From assembly GCF_000380985.1 (NCBI RefSeq), contig NZ_KB905702.1:62001-126000 (forward strand): a stretch of DNA of 64,000 nucleotides. Reading direction: 5' to 3'. The stretch comes from Proteiniphilum acetatigenes DSM 18083. GTDB lineage: Bacteria > Bacteroidota > Bacteroidia > Bacteroidales > Dysgonomonadaceae. Of the stretch, positions 19,289 through 27,400 are shown piece after piece. Every line of letters starts with the position of its first letter. Position 1 is the first letter of the stretch. Both the position numbers and the translations under genes were made by a program. Under the pieces are notes generated by a model, which was given only the letters and a program-made list of their open reading frames with translations, was not told the DNA's origin and made no database searches.

Positions 19289-19794
19289 TCCTCATCACCC
19301 CCGAATTTACTTAGCCATTCTTTCACAGGAACGGACCCCTGCATGTCTATTTTCGTAGCCTTATCCCATCCCAACATCTTACTCAACCGGTCAATGGCAG
19401 CTATCTTATCATAAAACTTCACCTCGATCCCTCCTTTGATTTTTTTGATGGATGATATACAAGCCACAACCTCATCCGGGAGTTCTTCAATGCTTTTTAT
19501 CCGGACGGTCATCCCTTTTGCGCTCAAAACGTCCGTTACCCGGGAGCGGACAATGGCGGAGAGTTCTTTTATCGCTTCATCCTTGGTTATGTCGGAGCGT
19601 CTTTGCAGGACATCTTGCAATTGTTTTACCCTTAGGGTAATCTTAGGGTTATTGAGCATCTTCGAGGCCTGAACATTCACCGTCTCATCCTTCATCTTAT
19701 CACACGAATAAGCACGGCGATACGCCTCCGATGCGTTGCCGGTCTCGATGTAATAATTACAGAAGTTTTCTTGTTTGATGGTGAGTTTTGCCAT
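19285..19794 (-). CDS. terminase small subunit
   Basis: Recognises the packaging site and loads the large subunit. The N-terminus (MAKLTIKQENFCNYYIETGN, then ASEAYRRAYSC) is the helix-turn-helix signature of the Terminase_2 family. I chose the ATG at 19794, which has AGGAGG upstream; the frame can be extended to a TTG at 19815, but that would overlap the preceding gene. Coupled to terL by a 4-base overlap. Confidence 0.9.
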   Translation of the reverse strand: MAKLTIKQENFCNYYIETGNASEAYRRAYSCDKMKDETVNVQASKMLNNPKITLRVKQLQDVLQRRSDITKDEAIKELSAIVRSRVTDVLSAKGMTVRIKSIEELPDEVVACISSIKKIKGGIEVKFYDKIAAIDRLSKMLGWDKATKIDMQGSVPVKEWLSKFGGDEE

Positions 19795-19798
19795 GTGA

Positions 19799-20056
19799 TT
19801 ATCCCTCCTCTCCAATCTTTACGAATTTACAATTGAACCATCCCTCAAGATATTGTATCAACGATTTTATAAGCGGATAAGCCCCATTTTTGTAACGCCA
19901 GCTGAACACCCACCTATTATCATCCAAATACCCCAGCACGGCGGCTTTCGATTTCAACCGGTCCATTGCAGCCTTCACGATCTCTTCATCCGTCATTTGG
20001 GATATAGGAAGTTCCCGAAGAATGCGAATATTCCGGGGCTTAATATCATTTGGCAT
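19799..20056 (-). CDS. hypothetical protein heading the terminase operon
   Basis: An 85-residue protein with the start MPNDIKPRNIRILRELPISQ. It has no membrane segment and no family I recognise. It ends 4 bases before the terS ATG and begins 13 bases after copy 3 of the late motif, so it is the first gene of the packaging operon. Confidence 0.65.
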   Translation of the reverse strand: MPNDIKPRNIRILRELPISQMTDEEIVKAAMDRLKSKAAVLGYLDDNRWVFSWRYKNGAYPLIKSLIQYLEGWFNCKFVKIGEEG

Positions 20057-20068
20057 GGTGTTTTTGAA

Positions 20069-20099
20069 TAAAATATAATGCTATTGATTTTTTTATTAC
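20069..20099 (-). promoter_or_regulatory. candidate phage late promoter, copy 3 (packaging operon)
   Basis: A variant of the bipartite motif on the minus strand: GTAATAAAAA, 10 bases, ATTATATTTTA, 12 bases before the ATG at 20056. The first block matches copies 1 and 2 at 8 of 10 positions, the second at 10 of 11, with the same spacer length. It overlaps the divergent promoter of the DUF2158 gene. Confidence 0.5.
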
Positions 20100-20104
20100 C
20101 TTTG
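20097..20104 (+). promoter_or_regulatory. -7 element of the DUF2158 gene
   Basis: TACCTTTG matches TAnnTTTG and lies 30 bases before the ATG at 20135. It abuts late-motif copy 3 on the other strand, so use of the two could exclude each other. Confidence 0.45.
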
Positions 20105-20134
20105 AAAGATATTCAATAATTAATTTTTAGTAGT

Positions 20135-20317
20135 ATGGAAAATGAATTAAAAGCAGGCGATGTAGTTGTTTTAAAATCAGGTGGCCCCAGAATGACAATT
20201 GAGGATATTGGTGAATACACTTATGAGATCAAAGCTCTTTGCTCATGGTTTGACAATAAAAAAAGGATTTCCGAGACTTTTAAATTGGAAGCCTTGTTAT
20301 TGTGCGATGAGGATTAA
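20135..20317 (+). CDS. DUF2158 (YodC-like) small protein
   Basis: A 60-residue protein that fits DUF2158 over its whole length: GDVVVLKSGGPRMTIEDIG, then CSWFDNKKR and a C-terminal FKLEALLL. The family is a small beta-barrel of unknown function found in many bacteria and phages. It is on the plus strand inside the minus-strand late region, with its own host-type promoter. Its 3' end overlaps the end of the truncated HNH frame, so it may have arrived by the event that cut that gene. Confidence 0.8.
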   Translation: MENELKAGDVVVLKSGGPRMTIEDIGEYTYEIKALCSWFDNKKRISETFKLEALLLCDED

Positions 20318-20419
20318 CATGTTGCTATCAGGGTGTTTCAGGCTAAAAATCCCAGTAACACCCTGCATCTCTTTCCAATTCTTCGGGTAGCGTTTCTTGT
20401 TTTCTGGTTTTATTGGCAT
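20297..20419 (-). pseudogene. remnant of an HNH endonuclease gene (N-terminal end only)
   Basis: A 40-codon frame starting one base after the stop of the sigma-like gene. Its first 17 residues, MPIKPENKKRYPKNWKE, are the conserved start of phage HNH endonucleases that lie beside terminase genes. After that the sequence departs (QGVTGIFSLKHPDS) and stops without any Cys-x2-Cys or HNH motif. The break coincides with an 8-bp inverted repeat (AGGGTGTT/AACACCCT) and with the 3' end of the DUF2158 gene. Confidence 0.6.
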
Positions 20420-20420
20420 T

Positions 20421-20981
20421 TCAAAACAGCGTTTTTCCATTTAATTTCTCTTTTATCAATTTTTCAGCCTTGTAATACAAATCGAACAGTTCTTTTTCCG
20501 TTTCCGGTCCCGGCCAATCCCGGAATTTCTCATTCAGGAAAAAGCGCCATTCAAATACTTTACGTGCCTTTTCCGATAAATTCAACCGGCATAGTATTTC
20601 ACGCACCTGGTTCGTTTTTTCGAGAACATCTCCGGGGCGATCATAATCTTCATCAGGGAGATCTTCGATGTCGAGGCGGGAATAATCCACATTGGCATCA
20701 ACCGGCAGCGGCCTGTATTTGTGCTGGTACGGGGATGTTGGAGAAGTGGCGTTCAACTTGATCATTCGCAGGATATAATAATCAAGTTCAGTATATTGCC
20801 CGGATTTCCTCTCATAGAGCGATTGAAGCTGCTTTTCCGGCTTTTGAAGCAAGCTGCAGAGTACCTCATTCAGGACGTCGGTAGCCTCATCTTCAATACC
20901 GGCACATGAACAGTGATATCGGGAATAGTCCAGCCATCGTTCGTAGCGCTTTTCTATGTATTTGTTTACTTCATCTGCCAT
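20421..20981 (-). CDS. sigma-70-like phage transcription regulator
   Basis: A 186-residue protein (a GTG one codon upstream is also possible). Residues about 20-60 (CAGIEDEATDVLNEVLCSLL) resemble sigma region 2, where a similar 'D-V-E--' helix is found. Residues about 125-185 (LNLSEKARKVFEWRFFLNEK ... ELFDLYYKAEKLIKEKL) resemble region 4. The position just before the packaging operon is where late regulators commonly lie. It is the best candidate in view for the factor that reads the late motif, but this is inference. Confidence 0.55.
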   Translation of the reverse strand: MADEVNKYIEKRYERWLDYSRYHCSCAGIEDEATDVLNEVLCSLLQKPEKQLQSLYERKSGQYTELDYYILRMIKLNATSPTSPYQHKYRPLPVDANVDYSRLDIEDLPDEDYDRPGDVLEKTNQVREILCRLNLSEKARKVFEWRFFLNEKFRDWPGPETEKELFDLYYKAEKLIKEKLNGKTLF

Positions 20982-21141
20982 CACCGGGTTGTTTTTGTCG
21001 ATTATAGATATCCAGTTTCAGTTTTTTCAATTGATCTACTCCGTCCTCAATACTGCGATCGTCCGTCTTTTTCAATATCGACAACATGCATGATATCGCA
21101 ATATCCAGGGCGATTATATATTTTGCAGCTTCAATTGTCAT
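20971..21141 (-). CDS. short hypothetical phage protein, translationally coupled
   Basis: A 56-residue frame (MTIEAAKYIIALDIAISCML ... IYNRQKQPGDGR). Its ATG overlaps the stop of the preceding gene (ATGA at 21138-21141) and its own stop lies inside the start of the sigma-like gene. The tight coupling on both sides argues that it is real. No family is recognised; the Asp-Asp-Arg-Ser and Leu/Lys pattern suggests a small helical protein. Confidence 0.6.
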   Translation of the reverse strand: MTIEAAKYIIALDIAISCMLSILKKTDDRSIEDGVDQLKKLKLDIYNRQKQPGDGR

Positions 21142-21605
21142 ATTAAATCCGACTTTTTAACCCTGAATGTTTTCCCGTCAATCTCCCTGATTTCAAAGTC
21201 GGAAAAGGAAGCCTTGCCGGCTGTTACCAGGTCCGAAACTTCCGGGTAGGTATATAACTTCACCTTCCTGTCGAAACGGATCACATCGGAGATATTCAAT
21301 TCCTTGTATGCGAAATTATCAATCACGTGATTTATAGCATCAATAAGCCTATTCTCAGTAAAATCATTCGCTATTATCCTCTCAGAAAGCAAATTGAAAA
21401 ATTGATCGCTCATCTTTGGAAATGCCGCTTTTAGCCTGTTTGTCGATTGATAAATAAGCATAGGCGATGCGAGGCTGTCATCATATTTGCTTACCTCACG
21501 ATTGCCGTCGTTGTTTTTCAAAATTTGCGCGGGCGATGCCTTCAAGGACGTTTCTTGCAAGTTCGGCGTCATTATCTGCTGTATTTTCTTTACTTCTGTT
21601 GTCAT
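21138..21605 (-). CDS. hypothetical phage protein, possible helicase loader
   Basis: A 155-residue protein from the ATG at 21605 (preceded by CAGGA); the frame opens earlier with a TTG. It overlaps the end of the initiator gene by 110 bases. The N-terminal 50 residues look disordered and the rest helical (NRLKAAFPKMSDQFFNLLSE, AINHVIDNFAY). Directly after a DnaD-like initiator gene, a role in loading the host helicase is possible, but no motif shows it. Confidence 0.6.
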   Translation of the reverse strand: MTTEVKKIQQIMTPNLQETSLKASPAQILKNNDGNREVSKYDDSLASPMLIYQSTNRLKAAFPKMSDQFFNLLSERIIANDFTENRLIDAINHVIDNFAYKELNISDVIRFDRKVKLYTYPEVSDLVTAGKASFSDFEIREIDGKTFRVKKSDLI

Positions 21606-22416
21606 AGTTTCCTGATAATATTTTTTCAAAATTTGTCGGTTTAATAATCCAGTCCAAAGTAGCCGTCCAACCCCTATTGTTTTGCCCTTTCAAAAATGGG
21701 CTCATAGCGGCTTTTGAAATAACTTCAGCGAATCGTCTTTTTCCATGTTCTTTTATCCGGGCCGAAATCATACTCTTCCGTTTATCCGACAAAGGGGTTT
21801 TAATATTGCCAAACACGCCTTTCGTTTCAGAATTGAAAAAAGAAATAAGGGAATCGTAATCGATTTTTTCAGTGTGAGGCTGTGAAGCCTTACAAAGTAA
21901 TTCGTTAGAATTACTATCTTTATTTACTTTACTTTCTTTTCTTTTCTTTTGTGTACTTTCCGACCGATTTAGAGGGGTTTCTTCCGCCGGAAACTCTGAA
22001 TTTAGGGAGTTTCTTCCGCCGGAAACCTCTTTTTTGTCATCAATTAGCCAAAATTCCAACTCGTTTTTCTCAACTCGTTTTCGCGTTGCCTCTTTCCATC
22101 TCTTTTGTATTCCCTTGCTGGTTATGATACCAAACGAATCAAACACGGTTCTATCAAAGAAACCCCATTTGACTAACCCGGATATAACCTCTGAAACGAG
22201 GGATTGGGGAACGCCTGCTTGCTTTGCAATCTTAAATTTGAAAGCTTCAGAACACTCTGCGAAATAACCATTACGGTATATCGCGCAGAGCACCCTTACT
22301 ACAACGCATTCCCCTTTTGCTCCAAACTCGCTTGAAATTGGAATAACTTTCTCATCATCGAAAAGATCAACGTTGAAAGGAAAGTAATCTAATCCTGTTT
22401 TTTGTGGTCGTGCCAT
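21496..22416 (-). CDS. DUF4373 phage replication initiator (DnaD-like)
   Basis: The N-terminal 110 residues fit DUF4373 (Lin1244/Lin1753-type): MARPQKTGLDYFPFNVDLF, EFGAKGECVVVRVLC and IYRNGYF, a winged-helix domain of phage replisome organisers. A low-complexity linker (about 130-180, with Ser, Lys and Asn runs) leads to a C-terminal domain (about 185-275: MISARIKEHGKRRFAEVISK, then NNRGWTATLDWIIKPTNF) typical of DnaD/DnaA-interacting phage proteins. The linker DNA holds two exact 18-bp repeats, reminiscent of lambda, where the origin lies inside gene O. Length 306 residues. Confidence 0.85.
   Translation of the reverse strand: MARPQKTGLDYFPFNVDLFDDEKVIPISSEFGAKGECVVVRVLCAIYRNGYFAECSEAFKFKIAKQAGVPQSLVSEVISGLVKWGFFDRTVFDSFGIITSKGIQKRWKEATRKRVEKNELEFWLIDDKKEVSGGRNSLNSEFPAEETPLNRSESTQKKRKESKVNKDSNSNELLCKASQPHTEKIDYDSLISFFNSETKGVFGNIKTPLSDKRKSMISARIKEHGKRRFAEVISKAAMSPFLKGQNNRGWTATLDWIIKPTNFEKILSGNYDNRSKENTADNDAELARNVLEGIARANFEKQRRQS
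21977..22026. repeat. pair of 18-bp iteron-like repeats inside the initiator gene
   Basis: GTTTCTTCCGCCGGAAAC occurs exactly at 21977-21994 and 22009-22026, so 32 bp apart, close to three helical turns. Each copy has partial dyad symmetry (GTTTC/GAAAC and TTCC-GCC-GGAA). Because 32 is not a multiple of three, the two copies are read in different frames and encode different peptides (SGGRN and FPAEET). The DNA, not the protein, is therefore what is conserved. This is a candidate replication origin. Confidence 0.6.
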
Positions 22417-22417
22417 A

Positions 22418-22792
22418 TTATGCTGCCTTCTTGGCTGTTTTCCTCATTTCATGTAGGATGTCAGCCTGATAGTCATTGATCGCTTTTTTCCGGGCTTCCT
22501 CTTTTTCCTCTTCGGTCAGTTCGACCACATGGTTAACCACGATACGGCCCGGATCTATTTCCTTGCCAATATCGATTTTATCTTCATCGTAGTAGTGTGC
22601 AGCCATGCCGAAGATTTCAGGATCAGTGAAGCCGACACAGCCTGATTTTTGCACTTCATTCAGAATATAGGTGACGCAATCGTCAATATTCTTTCCTTCT
22701 TTGGCGTAAACCACTGCGAACAAAGAATCGTCCGCAGCTCTTTTATCCAAATGCGCCTTTATTGTTTCTTTAAAATGATCCGTTGCTTTCAT
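22418..22792 (-). CDS. PcfK-like protein
   Basis: A 124-residue protein that fits the PcfK family along its length: MKATDHFKETIKAHLDKRAA, NIDDCVTYILNEVQKSGCVG, AAHYYDEDKIDIG and VVNHVVELTEEEKEEAR. PcfK proteins occur on Bacteroidota and Gram-positive mobile elements; their function is not known. The ATG overlaps the stop of the upstream frame (ATGA). Confidence 0.85.
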   Translation of the reverse strand: MKATDHFKETIKAHLDKRAADDSLFAVVYAKEGKNIDDCVTYILNEVQKSGCVGFTDPEIFGMAAHYYDEDKIDIGKEIDPGRIVVNHVVELTEEEKEEARKKAINDYQADILHEMRKTAKKAA

Positions 22793-23124
22793 AGTTGTTT
22801 TTTATTAAAATCGTCCATGATCTGCCATAACTTTTTGTAGAATTTCTCATTTGGTTTCTTACCCTCGACGTATTCCCCAAGAGCGACAAAGAATTCTCCG
22901 CTATGCTGCATGTTATTAAAATCCACCGCAAACTTGGCGATTGCGCATGCTTGAGTAGTGTCAAGTTCCTTTATTCCGGATAAATCTTTCTGGTTTGATT
23001 TCAGGATTTCAAGGGCTTTTTCAAGCCCCTGTTTTGCCCCTGAATTCTCCGGTTTGTTAATATTCCCATGTTTGAGAATATTCGATATTTCTCGTTGTAA
23101 TTTTGCTTTTAGTATAATCTCAAT
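22789..23124 (-). CDS. hypothetical phage protein without a standard start codon
   Basis: The frame encodes a clearly protein-like 111-residue sequence (EKALEILKSNQKDLSGIKEL, ACAIAKFAVDFNNMQHSG, VALGEYVEGKKPNEKFY) and its stop overlaps the pcfK-like ATG. In-frame upstream there is a TAG followed at once by ATT at 23124-23122; no ATG, GTG or TTG precedes the coding-like region, and the first ATG is two-thirds of the way in. The ATT overlaps the TGA of the previous gene (ATTGA), mimicking the ATGA couplings elsewhere. Start at ATT, or a frameshift from the upstream gene, are the options. No family is recognised. Confidence 0.6.
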   Translation of the reverse strand: MEIILKAKLQREISNILKHGNINKPENSGAKQGLEKALEILKSNQKDLSGIKELDTTQACAIAKFAVDFNNMQHSGEFFVALGEYVEGKKPNEKFYKKLWQIMDDFNKKQL

Positions 23125-23344
23125 CTATAAATCCATTTAATGTTAAACTATCAGGATGGCAGAGTAATTTTACTTCCTTACCGTCCTTTAATGCATAAAC
23201 GAGCCGTTTCCCATCGACAAGGGCGTCTTTGTGATAAGTCACGCCCTTCAGTCCTGCCTTCGTAGTCACGAGATAGCCGGAATTAAAATGATTATCCGCT
23301 ATGCGCCCGCAGAACCAAATATCATCAGGTGTTAATTCACTCAT
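23120..23344 (-). CDS. small hypothetical phage protein
   Basis: A 74-residue, soluble, beta-rich sequence (DDIWFCGRIADNHFNSGYLV, GVTYHKDALVDGKRLVYALK). It starts 5 bases after the clamp gene ends and its stop overlaps the next frame, so it belongs to the replication operon. No family is recognised. Confidence 0.6.
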   Translation of the reverse strand: MSELTPDDIWFCGRIADNHFNSGYLVTTKAGLKGVTYHKDALVDGKRLVYALKDGKEVKLLCHPDSLTLNGFID

Positions 23345-23349
23345 ATCGT

Positions 23350-24465
23350 TTAATTATTTACCATCATAGGCACAATTATGATAGTCACTTTTTCTGATCC
23401 TTCCGGGCGGAATATTGCCGATGTCGTAGGCCCTGAAAAATGAATATCACATGTTTTTGAATCGACTGAAATAGTTTTCAATACATCTGTAAGGAATTGC
23501 GCCCTGAAACCAATCACCAATTTACCAAGCACGGAATTCAGCATCAGATCCTCATCAGCTTTACGGGAAAAGTCGATATCTTCTGCCGTGATCTTTAAAA
23601 TATTATCCTTGATATTGAGTGATATCATGGACGATGCACTACTGGAAAACACGGATACACGGTTGATCGCAGATATGAGTTCCTGGCAGTCGATATTCAA
23701 TGTCATGTCAGGATTGGAAGGTATCACTCGACGGTAATTCACATACGAACCCTCAATCAGCCGGTAAATTACAGCATACTCACCAATCATGGCCTTTACG
23801 CTATTGCCGGAAGAAGACATCTGTATCATGGTATCATCAACCGGTAGCATTTCGGATATGATCTTTGCATATCGTGCCGGTACGTTCAGGTTGAAAAATG
23901 AAACTTCCGGGGCATCTTCTTCATACATTGCCAGTACATGGCCGTCAGTCCCGGCAAACGCTACGCGTCCATCATTCGACGATACATTCACGGCTGTCAT
24001 CACGGGGCGCAATTGATCATCCGATGCATACTTTGAAACGGTTTTGAAACCTTTCGAAAGGAGAGATGAACTCAAGGACGGGAGCTCTTTGTTAAATACT
24101 GGCAGTTCAGGATAAGCGATTGCATCCATCGGCGCCATCTCGAATCTACCGTTATAGTACTTGAATGTCACTTTTATAAGCGGATCGATAACGATCTCGA
24201 TCGGCTGGTCCGGCAGTTCGCCTAATGCTTTAATTAAAGTTTGGGCATCAAGCAGGAATGATGCTTCTTGAAAATCCTTTATCACGCAATCAACGGTTGT
24301 CGTGATTCGGCCGGCTTCATCCATAGCCGAAATAGAAATCGATTTGTCATTCTCGACACGTATCAAAAACGTGCTGTACATTACCTCCTTTGCCGAGGAT
24401 CTTAGAACTTTTGAAACAACTCTCAATTTGGAGAGCAGATCACTTTTTGTTAGACTAATTTTCAT
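23350..24465 (-). CDS. dnaN: phage-encoded DNA polymerase III beta subunit (sliding clamp)
   Basis: Ring-shaped processivity factor that holds the polymerase on DNA. The 371-residue protein shows the three-domain DnaN pattern from the N-terminus (MKISLTKSDLLSKLRVVSKV, about 1-115) through the middle domain (SYVNYRRVIPSNPD) to the C-terminus ending IIIVPMMVNN, close to the usual clamp ending. FAGTDGHVLAMYE matches the conserved 'ATDGHRLA' site. Its place among phage replication genes shows that it is not the host copy. The leader has TATTTAAAACAA before the ATG, as in other Bacteroidota genes. Confidence 0.92.
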   Translation of the reverse strand: MKISLTKSDLLSKLRVVSKVLRSSAKEVMYSTFLIRVENDKSISISAMDEAGRITTTVDCVIKDFQEASFLLDAQTLIKALGELPDQPIEIVIDPLIKVTFKYYNGRFEMAPMDAIAYPELPVFNKELPSLSSSLLSKGFKTVSKYASDDQLRPVMTAVNVSSNDGRVAFAGTDGHVLAMYEEDAPEVSFFNLNVPARYAKIISEMLPVDDTMIQMSSSGNSVKAMIGEYAVIYRLIEGSYVNYRRVIPSNPDMTLNIDCQELISAINRVSVFSSSASSMISLNIKDNILKITAEDIDFSRKADEDLMLNSVLGKLVIGFRAQFLTDVLKTISVDSKTCDIHFSGPTTSAIFRPEGSEKVTIIIVPMMVNN

Positions 24466-24499
24466 GTTGTAATTGTTTTAAATAGTTATTGAATTGAAA

Positions 24500-27400
24500 T
24501 TAAATAGCTTCTAATGTGTCAAACAGGGATGGCATTTTCATATTCCTTTCGGCACCCTTGCAATATGCCGCACCGTCGATGAAATATGGATTACTCAACT
24601 CGATACCGATACCTTTCCGGCCTTTTAGGACCGCGCGGTATGGCACCGTCATTAATCCACCGAAAGGATCCAATACCGTCTCTCCGGGGTTGCTCAATTG
24701 CTCGATTACACGGTCAGCAATATCAAATTGAAGGGGGCAATTCTTCACAATACAACCCTCGGCTGTATAACTGGCATCATCGGCAACCTGAATTGTCCAA
24801 GTTTCGGCTATCCCGTTTTCAGTAATATCCCTAACAGGGCGCCACGCCCCATCGTCGAGTATCTTCCCAAATGAACGATCTCCGTTCCGCCATGATAATT
24901 GCCATAGTTGTTTTTGATTGATCTCCCGCCCCTGTATGTTATGTTTGCCTGGTTTCTTTCCAGCGAATACGGATGCGATCACACCTCTTGCACGTTGGGC
25001 GACCATAGCCATACCCAACACTAATGCACGGGAAACGGAGCATGCTGTAACCTGATTTCCCGTTTTATTGCCATCACCGGCAAGATACCCGCTTAAAAGC
25101 GCTTCCGATTTTTCAGCGTTAAGGCAAATACCCTCTATCGGTACTTGCTTGTTTTCCGCACCGTGACCGCATTTATGCAGCATGTTTTTCAACTCGATAG
25201 ATGATATGTTCAATCCGAATTGAGAACAACCGTCTGCTATGTTTTCATGTCCGATAAATTCACCGCAAATGCTTTTAAATTCATCGATTTTTTTGTTACC
25301 TACGGATATGAAGAATTGATTGCGAGCACCATGATAGTGTCCATCCGCCAAATATCTGCCGATTAACCACCATTCATTTTCAGTGAATTGGCTTTCTTCT
25401 ATTTCCGGTAATTTTAAATTGACAAAACCACCCTTCGTATCCTTTGATTCTATCCATGCCGGCTCGGTTGAAGGTAGATAATCAAGAGGTCGAGCCTTGT
25501 TGTTTTTGCGTGCCCAAACTTTATGGTCAGATGTCAGGGTTAAATTTGCCACACCTTGCGCTTTCACCTGAACGATTGGATTAATGCCGGTACAGGCTTT
25601 TGCAATAACAGGTTTCCAATTTCCGTTATGGGTTAAAACATTGTCCCCAATATTGATATTTTGTATTTCTTTGTATCCGTCCTTTGTTAAGATTAAACTA
25701 CCTTTCGCCAAACACAGATGCATTTCCTTTCCCTTACTCCATTGTGAGCCGTTGAGGGTCCGCATGCGGGTTACATCCGTCCATACCTCATCTGTCCAAC
25801 TTTGGGGCTGTAAAAGCATGAAGCCGGAAGGAAGTTTACCCTGCATTTCCAGTGTTTCGGCCACTTTTACGACATATTCGAAATCCCATATTTCGTTGAG
25901 GGTGTAGTTTTTGAACCACTGAAAAATCTGTTTGTGGTCCATTGCGGCCAGTTCTTCCGGTGTGACACCTCTATTGCCATCACTGCGTGTATAGCCGGCG
26001 GCATCAAATTGCCATCGGGCGCGGGAATAACCATCGGGGTTAATCCATTCTTCATTAATTTTATCCCACTCCTTTTTGCCCTTTTCGACAGGGATATCGG
26101 CATACGCATTTGTCCGGTCTGTTTGGGGTTTTCTGAAGTATAGGAGATATTCCGGCATTCCGACTCCCATCTTTGTGCCATCCTTGCATTGTTCCGTCCA
26201 TCCGAGCCTGTAAGTCTGATTGTTTTCGCGGACCACATCGGTAACAATTGTTTTCATGCCCATGTATGCGAAACCATGCTTCACGAAGTGATTATACGTG
26301 TCAATATGAAAAGGATAAACCGTTTGAACACCAGCCTTTGATAGTCCCATCGGGACAATCCTGTCCTTTACGTGGATGGCGGCTATCCGGCCGGGTTGCA
26401 GTACCCTGAAAAGGTTGGGCGTTAGATAATCCATCTGCTGGAAAAACTCTTCATTGCTTTCTGAATGTCCCAGGTCTGCGTAATTGGGGCTATATTCGTA
26501 CTGTGTTGAAAATGGTATCGATGTGAGGATCAATCCTACCGAATTGTCTGGATATCTGGTTTTATCTGATAATTCAGGGATGCTGTCATTATTCACCACC
26601 TTAAAATTATTACCGGTGATTTCTATTCTCTCAACTCCCATTTTCCGGGCCAGGTGTTTTGCCATTTCGGCATGGGATAATCCGTACTTTCTTATTATTT
26701 CAGTCATTTTTTTGATTAGTTTGTTATGGTTTTGCCATTTTCGTTCGAGGGATTTACGGACGTTCTTTTCCGTTTCGGTATAGATAAGATCGACACGAAC
26801 AGTGTTTTTTTGAAGGAATCGCTGCAGGCGGTGAATGGATTGTATGAAGTCGTTAAATTTGTAACCTATACCAAGATATATCGCCCAGCTGCAATAACGT
26901 TGAAAATTACAACCGGACCCGGCAATAACCGGTTTGGCCGATAATTCGGGTACACGTCCGTACGAAAAGTCAAGGATATTCTTTTCGCGTTTCTCATAGT
27001 CCTGTGAGCCATATATCGAAGTGATACCGGGAATAGCCTTATCAATTGCGTGGCGCTCATCTTCGAGATCGTGCCAAATGATACGGTGTGCTCCCGGATC
27101 TTCCGCTCTCAATTCGAGCATCTTTTTAATACGGCTATCTAGGCTCAACCGTTTTTCTTTTGCCGATTGCTCCAATCCGAGAGCCTCCGTTTTGAACATT
27201 TGCATTTGGCCGTTTTTCTCGACAGTGATCTCTACGTGATCGGCCGGTATTTCGTGCCAACGCAAATCTAATTCAGGCAGAATATACCCCTCGTCATCTT
27301 TCGGATCACCGGTGATATCGGACGGCTTATTAACGAACAGTGCCCACGAAGAAACCCACAGCCAGAATTCCTCTTCCTTGTGCGCATGGAGTGTTAATTT

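Noticed and set aside
22770-22964. A 64-codon frame with a start codon overlapping the PcfK-like gene
   Set aside because: Its sequence is not protein-like, whereas the neighbouring frame from 23124 reads as a normal charged protein and couples to pcfK by ATGA.
516-24490. A 16-base exact repeat (GTTTTAAATAGTTATT) at 516-531 and 24475-24490
   Set aside because: AT-rich 16-mers can repeat by chance in 64 kb. One copy overlaps an ordinary A-rich leader (minus-strand TATTTAAAACAA before dnaN), so no special function is supported.
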